A stretch of 5,733 nt of DNA, taken from assembly GCA_958446785.1 (NCBI GenBank), contig CAUCXP010000107.1, positions 1-5,733 of the forward strand, read 5' to 3'. The notes under the pieces were generated by a model that ran no database searches, was not told the DNA's origin, and was given only the letters and a program-made list of their open reading frames with translations. Position 1 is the stretch's first letter. Each line of letters begins with the position of its first letter. Source of the stretch: an uncultured Collinsella sp. (lineage in GTDB: Bacteria > Actinomycetota > Coriobacteriia > Coriobacteriales > Coriobacteriaceae). A program made the position numbers and the translations under genes. Positions 1 through 5,335 of this stretch are shown piece by piece.

Positions 1-717
1 GCCTGATGCGCTGGCCTTGATCTGGCCAATCTGCGTGACGGTTTCGGTTGAGCTGCCCGCAGCGGGCATCACTTTATTGATATGCAATGTTGCCTGCCCG
101 CCCTGCGGCAGATGAGTCTGCACGGTAAAGGCGTGCGTATCGGGCTGCTCGTTTGCCGTGTCGTCCTTCGGCAATGCCATGAACGTGGCTTCAGCGTACT
201 GGATGTCCCATTCGTCGAATGTGAGCTGTCGAAAGTACGGCTCGCCATCGGAGAGCGGACGTGTGGGTGCGGTAATGGCGGTGCCGCCCTGGATACGCGC
301 AAGGGGAATCTCGACATCACGGTAGCCCGCCATGCTAATGGAGATGCCGCCGTTAAAGTCGTACGCGTCGAGAAGCGTTGCCTCGTCCACGTAGCCTTCC
401 GAAAGAGGGGCGACCTCAAAGATGGCCGTGCCTTCTTCATCGGTCGTGGCGGCGAGCTGCTTGCCTGCGACGTAGCGCGACGTGAGCGTGACCTGCGCTC
501 CCTTGATGGGCATATTCTTGTTGGCGACGTCGACCACGACCACACCAAACATGGTGCGCGAGAGAACGAGCACCCTGAAGGGATCTTTTTCGTCGGCATA
601 GGCTTCGGTGGGCGCGAACGGCAGCAGGAAGGCATTTTCGCTTCCCGGCACGCGAGGCAACATGATGCTCGCTAGCGAGGACGCTCCGGCAACAAGTAAC
701 GAACGGCGATCAAGCAT
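1..717 (-). CDS. Tat-like exported protein with Ig/carboxypeptidase-regulatory-like domain (partial, C-terminus beyond left edge)
   Basis: An uninterrupted minus-strand frame of 239 codons runs from an ATG at 717 to the left edge with no stop, so the C-terminus is missing. GGGAG lies 6 nt upstream of the ATG. The N-terminus (MLDRRSLLVAGASS) has an RR pair at residues 4-5, a short hydrophobic stretch at about 7-20, and an Ala-Tyr-Ala/Asp site at 39-42. This resembles a Tat signal peptide, although position 3 is Asp rather than Ser/Thr. No lipobox Cys is present. Residues about 48-110 (VVVVDVANKNMPIKGAQVTL, then TTDEEGTAIFEV) look like the beta-sandwich domain of carboxypeptidase regulatory-like or Ig-like families: a variable added group followed by a D-E-x-G turn and a beta strand. 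The remainder (FRQLTFDEWDIQYAEATFMA) is unrecognised. The protein is probably exported and folded before export. Its function is unknown. The LuxR-type gene immediately upstream on the same strand may regulate it. Confidence 0.8.
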   Translation of the reverse strand, partial: MLDRRSLLVAGASSLASIMLPRVPGSENAFLLPFAPTEAYADEKDPFRVLVLSRTMFGVVVVDVANKNMPIKGAQVTLTSRYVAGKQLAATTDEEGTAIFEVAPLSEGYVDEATLLDAYDFNGGISISMAGYRDVEIPLARIQGGTAITAPTRPLSDGEPYFRQLTFDEWDIQYAEATFMALPKDDTANEQPDTHAFTVQTHLPQGGQATLHINKVMPAAGSSTETVTQIGQIKASASG

Positions 718-800
718 CTTGGGCTCCCATCCCGCAAATATCGGTGGAAATAATCCAATTGTGCGAGAAGGCGCCCCGTGGCGGTAGTGCCGTTCAAGGG

Positions 801-818
801 TCAAAATGTCCAAATTGA
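801..818. promoter_or_regulatory. Imperfect 18-bp palindrome, possible operator
   Basis: The sequence TCAAAATGTCCAAATTGA pairs with itself at 12 of 18 positions, including the outer TCAA/TTGA. It lies between the LuxR-type gene and the exported-protein gene, about 84 bp upstream of the latter's start, and overlaps a TTGACC hexamer on the minus strand (799-804). No good -10 box sits at 16-18 bp from that hexamer, so if this is a promoter it would probably need an activator. This is a weak candidate only. Confidence 0.2.
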
Positions 819-834
819 TCGAGCGAAGCGTCGG

Positions 835-850
835 GTTCCGGAACGCGTTC
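835..850. repeat. Two overlapping perfect 10-bp palindromes
   Basis: GTTCCGGAAC (835-844) and GAACGCGTTC (841-850) are each perfect inverted repeats and share GAAC, giving the alternating pattern GTTC-CG-GAAC-GC-GTTC. They sit 23-38 bp past the stop of the LuxR-type gene. On the minus strand they are flanked by AAGCG and CGCTT, which could extend a cruciform or RNA stem. No T-tract follows, so this is not a typical intrinsic terminator. It may be a protein-binding site or chance in GC-rich DNA. Confidence 0.3.
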
Positions 851-872
851 GATGCGCTTGGCAGCCCGGTCG

Positions 873-1877
873 CTAACGCAACATATGCGCGACCAGCTCG
901 GCGCGTGTGCCGATGCCAAGCTTTGCGTATACGCCGGATAGGCGGTTTTTGACGGTGCCCGGCGATACTCCCATATGGCGTGCGATTTCGGCGTTGGTCC
1001 ACCCACGACAGGCGAGCATGGCCATGGTGAATTCCGTGGTCGTTAAATCGTCAGCAACGTCCTCGCCCGAATCGGGGTTGTGGATGCGCCGCCAGCCGTA
1101 GCTGAAGCGGTACGTGATCTCGATGATGTGCGCGAAGTCGTCAGGGTATTGCGTTTTTAGGCACGCCTCGATAAGCCCCTGCAAAAGGCCGTGGTGCTCG
1201 CCGATGAGCTCGATAAGGCCGTCGGGGCGCGCAATGTCCCAAGCGGCTCCAAAATGCGCTTTTGCGGCGTCGATGTCCTTGAGGCTCATGCATGCCATGG
1301 AAGCTGCCAGGTGCAGGAACAGTTCCGAGATGGGATAGCTTCCCTGTTTCATAATTAGGGCGTTTTCCGCCATGCCCAGGCTGCGGCCGTATTCGCCGCG
1401 CAGATACAAGGCGTGCGCCATCACGTAGCTGGCGAACAGTCGCAGGCCTTCGGGTAGGTGCGCCGCAAGTGGATAAAACTCTTCGGCAGAATACGGGGAA
1501 GGCAAGTGCAGCAGGACGCTCGCGGCCGAGGCGAACAGGATATGCGTGGCGTGGACGGCGGGCGATTCCTCGTCGGCCGGCGTATCGAGGATGCCCGCAA
1601 GGCACCGGCGGGCGTCGGCGATACGGTTGAGCGACAGACTGGCGTATCCGCAGATAAAGCATGCGGAATAGCGCAGCGCGGGATCGGTGACGTCAAGATA
1701 GGGGCGCGCCGTCTTGGCAGCGAGGGTGGCCTGTCCGCGAAAGTACAGCGCTTCTGCCGTGGCAATGGCGCGCGAATCGGGGTCGGAAATGCCTGCAACC
1801 GCAGCGTCAATCTGCCCCGGCACAAAGGCAGTGCACATCAACGGCATGGGAACGCATGGGTAGCCATCGCAGTCCAT
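873..1877 (-). CDS. LuxR-type transcriptional regulator with helical-repeat region and C-terminal GerE HTH
   Basis: A 334-residue cytoplasmic DNA-binding regulator. The C-terminal region, about residues 278-334 (LTTTEFTMAMLACRGWTNAE onward), is a GerE/LuxR helix-turn-helix. It has the typical LT..E...L.....G....EIA..MGVS..TVK.R...VY.KLG pattern, with the recognition helix at about 305-320. The N-terminal 270 residues are Ala/Leu-rich paired helices (EALYFRGQATLAAKTARPYL; AHALYLRGEYGRSLGMAENA) resembling TPR-like repeats, as in MalT-related regulators, but without an ATPase P-loop or a receiver domain. The ligand is therefore unknown. I chose the ATG at 1877 because GGGAG lies 7 nt upstream. 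A TTG at 1913 would add 12 residues but has no comparable ribosome binding site. The conserved linker before the HTH (FSYGWRRIHNPDSGEDVADD) is typical of this regulator type as I recall it from Coriobacteria. The stop is TAG. The exported-protein gene lies 155 bp downstream on the same strand and is a plausible target. Confidence 0.88.
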   Translation of the reverse strand: MDCDGYPCVPMPLMCTAFVPGQIDAAVAGISDPDSRAIATAEALYFRGQATLAAKTARPYLDVTDPALRYSACFICGYASLSLNRIADARRCLAGILDTPADEESPAVHATHILFASAASVLLHLPSPYSAEEFYPLAAHLPEGLRLFASYVMAHALYLRGEYGRSLGMAENALIMKQGSYPISELFLHLAASMACMSLKDIDAAKAHFGAAWDIARPDGLIELIGEHHGLLQGLIEACLKTQYPDDFAHIIEITYRFSYGWRRIHNPDSGEDVADDLTTTEFTMAMLACRGWTNAEIARHMGVSPGTVKNRLSGVYAKLGIGTRAELVAHMLR

Positions 1878-1900
1878 CTTCCATCTCCCAACAGCTGACA

Positions 1901-1917
1901 ACAATAGCTGCAATTGT
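1901..1917. promoter_or_regulatory. 17-bp dyad in the leader of the LuxR-type gene, candidate operator
   Basis: ACAATAGC-T-GCAATTGT has 8-bp arms that match at 7 of 8 positions around a central T. It ends 24 bp upstream of the regulator's ATG. GerE-type regulators often bind dyads of this length, so autoregulation is possible. The right half, CAATTGT, recurs at 756-762, 39-45 bp upstream of the exported-protein start. That is only a half-site and could be chance. Confidence 0.3.
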
Positions 1918-2024
1918 ACTCCTGTTGCCCGGAACTGGAATTTGTGGGTATCGCCTGCGATTATGCCGAACGTATAAAGGAAGAGTCTATTGGCGATGCT
2001 CCCAAGGTGGCTACCGAAGCCTAG
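1908..2024 (+). pseudogene. Possible C-terminal remnant of an unidentified protein gene
   Basis: Between an in-frame TAG at 1905 and a TAG at 2022 there is an open plus-strand frame whose translation ends ELEFVGIACDYAERIKEESI followed by GDAPKVATEA and the stop. The composition is mixed acidic/basic with Ala, Ile and Val. Codons are mostly C/G-ending. It reads like a real protein terminus, unlike the Arg/Ser/Pro-rich shadow frames elsewhere in the window. No ATG or ribosome binding site precedes it. TTG at 1914 is the only possible start. It could be the tail of a gene truncated by deletion, or a very short protein of about 36 residues. I do not recognise a family. It is on the same strand as the GMP synthetase gene and 151 bp upstream of it. 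Confidence 0.3.
1960..1989 (-). promoter_or_regulatory. Candidate promoter for the LuxR-type gene
   Basis: On the minus strand, TAGACT (1984-1989, 4 of 6 to TTGACA) is followed after 18 bp by CATAAT (1960-1965, 5 of 6 to TATAAT). This would start transcription near 1953 and give a leader of about 75 nt that contains the 1901-1917 dyad. It is a match to consensus only, and it lies inside the possible gene remnant. Confidence 0.3.
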
Positions 2025-2079
2025 CTGACCTCGACATTAGGAAAAATTGCCACCCTTGCAAAAAGCTCTGTCGCAGCGA

Positions 2080-2108
2080 TGGGAAACGCATCTCGTTCTG
2101 CATATAAT
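2080..2108 (+). promoter_or_regulatory. Promoter for the GMP synthetase gene
   Basis: A perfect TATAAT at 2103-2108 lies 66 bp upstream of the ATG at 2175. The hexamer 17 bp upstream of it, TGGGAA (2080-2085), matches TTGACA at only 3 of 6 positions. The -10 is therefore convincing and the -35 weak. A start near 2115 would give a leader of about 60 nt. I see no recognisable purine riboswitch in that leader. Confidence 0.5.
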
Positions 2109-2174
2109 GAGGTCATATGACGGTGCGTCTGCATACGCGCGGCGCATTTCCATCGAACCGAAAAGGAGCTCTGC

Positions 2175-3155
2175 ATGGATCCCAACAAGCGTCCCGACGA
2201 CATGGTGCGTATCACCACTCCCGAACTTGCCCAGGTGTTCATCGATGAGCAGGTCGCTGCAATCCGCGAGCAGATTGGCGACAAGAAGGTCCTGCTGGCT
2301 CTTTCCGGCGGCGTCGACAGTTCGGTTGTCGCGGCCCTGCTCATCAAGGCCATCGGCAAGCAACTCATCTGCGTGCACGTGAACCACGGCCTGATGCGCA
2401 AGGGCGAGAGCGAGCAGGTCGTCGACGTGTTCAAGAACCAGATGGACGCCAACCTGGTTTACGTGGACGCTACCGACCGCTTCCTCGATAAGCTCGTCGA
2501 CGTCGACGAGCCCGAGGCCAAGCGCAAGATCATCGGCGCCGAGTTTATCCGCGTGTTCGAGGAGGAGGCCCGCAAGGTCGGTGACGAGGTCAGTTTCCTC
2601 GCCCAGGGCACCATCTACCCCGACATTCTGGAGTCGCAGGACGGCGTGAAGGCTCACCACAACGTTGGCGGCCTGCCCGAGGACCTGCAGTTTGAGCTCT
2701 GCGAGCCCGTTAAGCTGCTGTATAAGGACGAGGTGCGCGTCGTGGGCCGCGAGCTCGGCCTGCCCGAGAACATGGTTGAGCGTCAGCCGTTCCCCGGTCC
2801 TGGCCTGGGCGTCCGCTGCCTTGGCGCCATCACCCGCGACCGTCTCGAGGCGCTGCGCGAGGCCGATGCCATCGTGCGCGAAGAGATCGACAAGGCCGGC
2901 CTGACCATCTGGCAGTACTTTGCCGTAGTGCCCGATTTCCGCGCTACCGGTGTGCGCGAGGGCAAGCGCGCCTACGACTGGCCCTGCATTATTCGCTGCA
3001 TCAACACCGTCGACGTCATGACCGCCGAGGTGCCCGAGCTCGACTGGGCGCTGCTCAAGCGCATTACCGCTCGCGTGACCGCCGAGGTCCCCGGTATTTG
3101 CCGCGTTTGCTACGACCTCACGCCGAAGCCCGTTGGCACGGTCGAGTGGGAGTAA
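2175..3155 (+). CDS. guaA: GMP synthase, ATP-pyrophosphatase/synthetase subunit without amidotransferase domain
   Basis: Converts XMP, ATP and ammonia to GMP, AMP and PPi, the last step of GMP biosynthesis in the cytoplasm. The 326 residues cover only the synthetase half of bacterial GuaA. The PP-loop SGGVDSS is at 44-50. Family motifs follow: [10 protein letters not shown] (69-78), [14 protein letters not shown] (111-121), LAQGTIYPD (142-150), [15 protein letters not shown] (161-175), KDEVR (184-188) and [15 protein letters not shown] (203-217). A dimerisation domain ends with the family-typical KPVGTVEWE (318-326). The glutamine amidotransferase half (about 190-200 residues with a nucleophilic Cys) found in usual GuaA of about 510-525 residues is absent, both in this gene and elsewhere in the window. 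The start is secure: AGGAG (2164-2168) lies 6 nt before the ATG, and the first 35 residues resemble a domain linker rather than a broken amidotransferase. All visible synthetase motifs are intact. Ammonia may come from a separately encoded amidotransferase, as in archaeal two-subunit enzymes, or directly from free ammonium. A paralogue of a full-length GuaA elsewhere is also possible. Confidence 0.95.
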   Translation: MDPNKRPDDMVRITTPELAQVFIDEQVAAIREQIGDKKVLLALSGGVDSSVVAALLIKAIGKQLICVHVNHGLMRKGESEQVVDVFKNQMDANLVYVDATDRFLDKLVDVDEPEAKRKIIGAEFIRVFEEEARKVGDEVSFLAQGTIYPDILESQDGVKAHHNVGGLPEDLQFELCEPVKLLYKDEVRVVGRELGLPENMVERQPFPGPGLGVRCLGAITRDRLEALREADAIVREEIDKAGLTIWQYFAVVPDFRATGVREGKRAYDWPCIIRCINTVDVMTAEVPELDWALLKRITARVTAEVPGICRVCYDLTPKPVGTVEWE

Positions 3156-3167
3156 GCTAACTCACCT

Positions 3168-3201
3168 AGCCCCCGTTTCCGCTTGGAAGCGGGGGCTTTT
3201 T
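3168..3201 (+). terminator. Intrinsic terminator of the GMP synthetase gene
   Basis: A 13-bp stem (AGCCCCCGTTTCC with GGAAGCGGGGGCT, one T-G wobble) closes the tetraloop GCTT and runs into TTTTT at 3197-3201. It starts 12 bp after the TAA. On the opposite strand the hairpin is not followed by a T-tract, so it should act mainly on plus-strand transcription. No separate terminator is visible after the convergent kinase gene, which ends at 3253. Confidence 0.93.
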
Positions 3202-3252
3202 GCTGGCGCTTCGCCCAATTTCGTGCATCTTGGGCCTCACGTATCCTGCGAA

Positions 3253-4428
3253 CTAACAGATGTGACAAAGGGGCAGTTCTTTTGTCGCATCTTCGATGTT
3301 ATGCGCGGGAAGAGTCACGAGCATGGTCGTTCCGCGTTCCGAGCTCTCTTCGACCTCGATGGAGCCGCCGTGGAGTGCGGCGATCTCCCAGACCAGCGCA
3401 AGTCCCAGCCCCACGCCGCCATATGCCCTGCTGCGCGATTTATCGACGCGAAAGAAGGGCTGAAAGATGCTCGTCTGGTATTGCTCGGGAATGCCTTGTC
3501 CCTGGTCGTGCACCCGTAGCAGTACACGGTCGCCCTCGACGCGGGCGCTGATTCGCACGGTCGAGTTGGGCGTGCTGTAGCGAATGGCGTTTTCGGCCAA
3601 GTTGAACAGCAGCCGATAGATCAGCGTGTCGCTGCCGGTCGTTTGCGCGTCGCCCTCGCTTGCGAGCGCGATGCCCTTTTGCTCGGCAAGGGGCGCCAGG
3701 TCGGTGAGCACTTCTTCGATCATCGGCGCCAGGTCAATCGCATCGTTGCAGGGGACGCTGCGCAGCTCGCTCATCTCGAGCAGGGTCTTTGTCATGTGCG
3801 TCATTCGCTCGGTCTGCTCTTGCAGCAGCCCGAGCAGACGCGCCGTATCTGCATCGGCGTCGGGGTGCTCGGCGCAAAACAGCTCAACCTGAGCTTGCAT
3901 GAGCGCAAGCGGCGTGCGCAGCTCGTGCGCCGCATTGCCCGTAAACTGTTTTTGTGCAGAAAAACCTTCGTCAAGGCGGGCAATCATGTCGTTAAACGAC
4001 GCGCTGCAACGCCTAAGCTCAGAGGGCACATCTTCGCTGATCTTTGTGTCGGAGAGGTTGTCGGGCCGCACGCTCTCGACTTGCGCTGCAAAGGTACGCA
4101 GCGGCTGCAACGCATGCCCGCTCACAAAGTAGGCCAGCACGCCACCGAGTAGCGTCACCGCTGCGGTTATGTACCAGCTCGTCGCACCAAACGATTCTTG
4201 GGCGTCGCTCACGACGATGGTCAGATCGTCGTCGAGCTCCTTGCTCGTCGGGTCGAACGAGTTGGGCGAGGCCGCCTCCGCCTTGCTATGCTCCGACATT
4301 TCAGTACCGATTGAGTCCATGTAGCGCATGCCGGAGTAGCCAACCAGGCAATTCATAAGTACGCAGGTCAAACATATCAGCAGAGCTGTCATCAACGTGA
4401 TGCGCCATTGCAGGGACAGTCGCTTCAT
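3253..4428 (-). CDS. Membrane sensor histidine kinase
   Basis: A 391-residue HisKA-type sensor kinase. It has two membrane segments (about 9-31 and 84-103) around a short external loop of about 50 acidic residues, then a HAMP-like linker (about 104-155). The phosphoacceptor H168 lies in AAHELRTP (166-173). The HATPase domain has an N box (NLAENAIRYS, 276-285), a G1 box (DQGQGIP, 308-314), an F box (FQPFFRVD) and a G2 box (GGVGLGLAL, 337-345). All catalytic elements are intact. The ATG overlaps the stop of the upstream response regulator gene as ATGA, with GGAGG 7 nt before the start. The two genes are therefore translationally coupled and the regulator is its partner. Two CxxC motifs are notable: Cys19-Leu-Thr-Cys22 in the first membrane segment, and Cys388-His-Ile-Cys391 as the last four residues. 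The signal is unknown. The small loop argues against a large ligand-binding domain and favours a membrane or redox cue, which is inference. Confidence 0.95.
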   Translation of the reverse strand: MKRLSLQWRITLMTALLICLTCVLMNCLVGYSGMRYMDSIGTEMSEHSKAEAASPNSFDPTSKELDDDLTIVVSDAQESFGATSWYITAAVTLLGGVLAYFVSGHALQPLRTFAAQVESVRPDNLSDTKISEDVPSELRRCSASFNDMIARLDEGFSAQKQFTGNAAHELRTPLALMQAQVELFCAEHPDADADTARLLGLLQEQTERMTHMTKTLLEMSELRSVPCNDAIDLAPMIEEVLTDLAPLAEQKGIALASEGDAQTTGSDTLIYRLLFNLAENAIRYSTPNSTVRISARVEGDRVLLRVHDQGQGIPEQYQTSIFQPFFRVDKSRSRAYGGVGLGLALVWEIAALHGGSIEVEESSERGTTMLVTLPAHNIEDATKELPLCHIC

Positions 4429-5099
4429 TCGCCGTCCTCCATAACGTAGCCCTCGCCGATTCGGTTGCGGATGGGGTCATGTCCCAACGCGCCGCGCAGC
4501 TTTTTGCGCAGTGACGAGATGTGCACGCGGGTCGCGTTGCTAAAACTGTTGACACTGGTATCCCATACGTGGTCGATGAGCTCCTCCTGGCTTACCGGTC
4601 GCCCCTGGTTGAGCATCAGGTATTCCAAGATGCCGGTCTCCTTGCGTGTGAGGGATAAGGCCTCGTCGCCCACTGAGGCGACGCGCGTCTTGGTGTCAAA
4701 GCTCAGCGATCCGCAGGTCAGGACAACATCGCTTTGCGTAAAGCGCCTGAGCGTGAGGCTGCGGATACGTGCTGCCAGCTCGTCAAGATGGAACGGCTTG
4801 GTGAGGTAGTCGTTGGCGCCTGCATCGAGTCCCGCTACCTTGTCGGCGACCTCGCCGCGTGCCGACAGCACGAGCACCTTGGTCTCGCAATCGGTAATTC
4901 TGAGTTGCCTGAGCACGGTCATGCCGTCGACATGGGGGAGATTGAGGTCGAGCACGACAAGATCAAAGGTCTCGATATCGAGTAGATCGAGGGCCTGCTG
5001 CCCGTCGTAGCAGCAGTCGACGCTATAGGCCAAGTTGCGCAGGCTGCGTGCGATCGCATCGCACAGCGCCCGCTCGTCCTCGACGACCAAGATGCGCAT
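4425..5099 (-). CDS. OmpR/PhoB-family response regulator
   Basis: A 224-residue two-domain regulator. The receiver domain (about 1-115) shows the acidic pair E7/D8, phosphoacceptor D51 in VVLDLNLPHVDG, S79 in VLVLSAR and K101 in LTKPF. A winged-helix DNA-binding domain (about 125-222) carries LTRKETGILEYLMLNQGRPV, the recognition region NATRVHISSLRKKLR, and the C-terminal wing RIGEGYVM. It is the first gene of a two-gene operon. Its stop overlaps the kinase start by 4 nt. AGGAG (5106-5110) lies 6 nt before the ATG. It is expected to be phosphorylated by the kinase and to bind direct repeats as a dimer. The divergent CXXC/Fe-S operon, whose promoter region it shares, is the obvious candidate target. 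That link is inferred from arrangement only. Confidence 0.96.
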   Translation of the reverse strand: MRILVVEDERALCDAIARSLRNLAYSVDCCYDGQQALDLLDIETFDLVVLDLNLPHVDGMTVLRQLRITDCETKVLVLSARGEVADKVAGLDAGANDYLTKPFHLDELAARIRSLTLRRFTQSDVVLTCGSLSFDTKTRVASVGDEALSLTRKETGILEYLMLNQGRPVSQEELIDHVWDTSVNSFSNATRVHISSLRKKLRGALGHDPIRNRIGEGYVMEDGE

Positions 5100-5127
5100 A
5101 ACGTTCTCCTTGCATAGTCATTCACGC

Positions 5128-5155
5128 TTAACACGGATTTTATAGTCGGTATGGT
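5128..5155 (+). promoter_or_regulatory. Candidate promoter for the CXXC/Fe-S operon
   Basis: TTAACA (5128-5133, 5 of 6 to TTGACA) is followed after 16 bp by TATGGT (5150-5155, 4 of 6 to TATAAT). A start near 5162 would leave a leader of about 27 nt holding the ribosome binding site of the first gene. It physically overlaps the candidate minus-strand promoter of the response regulator. Confidence 0.4.
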
Positions 5156-5167
5156 CCAATGGGTCGC
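5139..5167 (-). promoter_or_regulatory. Candidate promoter for the response regulator-kinase operon
   Basis: On the minus strand, TATAAA (5139-5144) is a good -10 box about 40 bp before the ATG at 5099. The hexamer 17 bp upstream, GCGACC (5162-5167), matches TTGACA at only the central GAC. A weak -35 is compatible with activation by a bound regulator. Only one of this promoter and the divergent plus-strand one could easily hold polymerase at a time. Confidence 0.4.
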
Positions 5168-5173
5168 GAAACG

Positions 5174-5180
5174 AAAGGAG
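5174..5180 (+). promoter_or_regulatory. Ribosome binding site that selects the TTG start of the CXXC gene
   Basis: AAAGGAG lies 8 nt before TTG 5189. An in-frame ATG at 5159 has no Shine-Dalgarno and would place this motif inside the coding region, so the TTG is preferred. Confidence 0.75.
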
Positions 5181-5188
5181 TGGTCAGA

Positions 5189-5335
5189 TTGTTCAAAGCG
5201 ATTAAGCCTGTGGCGCAGGTGGCTTTGCTGATCGTTGGGGTAGCCATGGTGTGCTTTGGCGTTATGCGCGGCGAGGCAGATGCCGTGCTGGCCAAGGCAA
5301 TCAGGCTGTGCTTGGAGTGTATCGGAATTGGATAA
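5189..5335 (+). CDS. CD1871A-like CXXC mini-protein, single-span membrane protein
   Basis: A 48-residue protein read from TTG with a well-placed AAAGGAG. It has a short basic N-terminus (FKAIKP), one hydrophobic helix at about 8-25, then MRGEADAVLAKAIRLCLECI and a final GIG. The pattern is a membrane helix, an R-G-E turn, an amphipathic segment, then Cys41-Leu-Glu-Cys44-Ile-Gly-Ile-Gly at the end. I recognise this as the family annotated as CD1871A-like CXXC-motif protein, usually encoded beside a membrane 4Fe-4S protein, as it is here. The CXXC could bind metal, pass electrons or form a disulfide. The biochemical role is not established to my knowledge. The orientation places the CXXC on the side of the membrane opposite the basic N-terminus, probably outside, which is inference. 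The stop overlaps the next gene's start by 8 nt. This gene is easily missed because it is short and starts with TTG. Confidence 0.85.
   Translation: MFKAIKPVAQVALLIVGVAMVCFGVMRGEADAVLAKAIRLCLECIGIG

Noticed and set aside
69..635. Minus-strand open frame of 188 codons in another frame
   Set aside because: Its Ser/Arg/Pro-rich translation is typical of an out-of-frame reading of the exported-protein gene, which is read from 717 in a different frame.
82..675. Plus-strand open frame of 197 codons opposite the exported-protein gene
   Set aside because: The minus-strand frame has a signal peptide, a ribosome binding site and domain-like sequence. The plus frame is rich in Arg, Gly and His, has no ribosome binding site and looks like an antisense shadow.
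1878..1913. Longer start (TTG 1913) for the LuxR-type gene
   Set aside because: It adds 12 residues with no good Shine-Dalgarno, whereas ATG 1877 has GGGAG at 7 nt.
2109..2174. Possible purine riboswitch or leader peptide before the GMP synthetase gene
   Set aside because: The leader is only about 60 nt, and I see no conserved purine-aptamer core and no terminator hairpin. Only a weak GCGT/ACGC stem is present.
2037..2660. Minus-strand open frame of 207 codons opposite the GMP synthetase gene
   Set aside because: It is antisense to a clearly functional gene, and its Val/Asp/Leu-rich sequence mirrors the sense codons.
3202..3252. Terminator for the kinase operon
   Set aside because: The minus strand downstream of 3253 shows no GC-rich stem followed by a T-tract. 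The 3168-3201 hairpin has its T-tract only on the plus strand.
3643..4152. Plus-strand open frame of 169 codons opposite the kinase gene
   Set aside because: It is antisense to an intact histidine kinase with all catalytic boxes, and has no ribosome binding site or recognisable domain.
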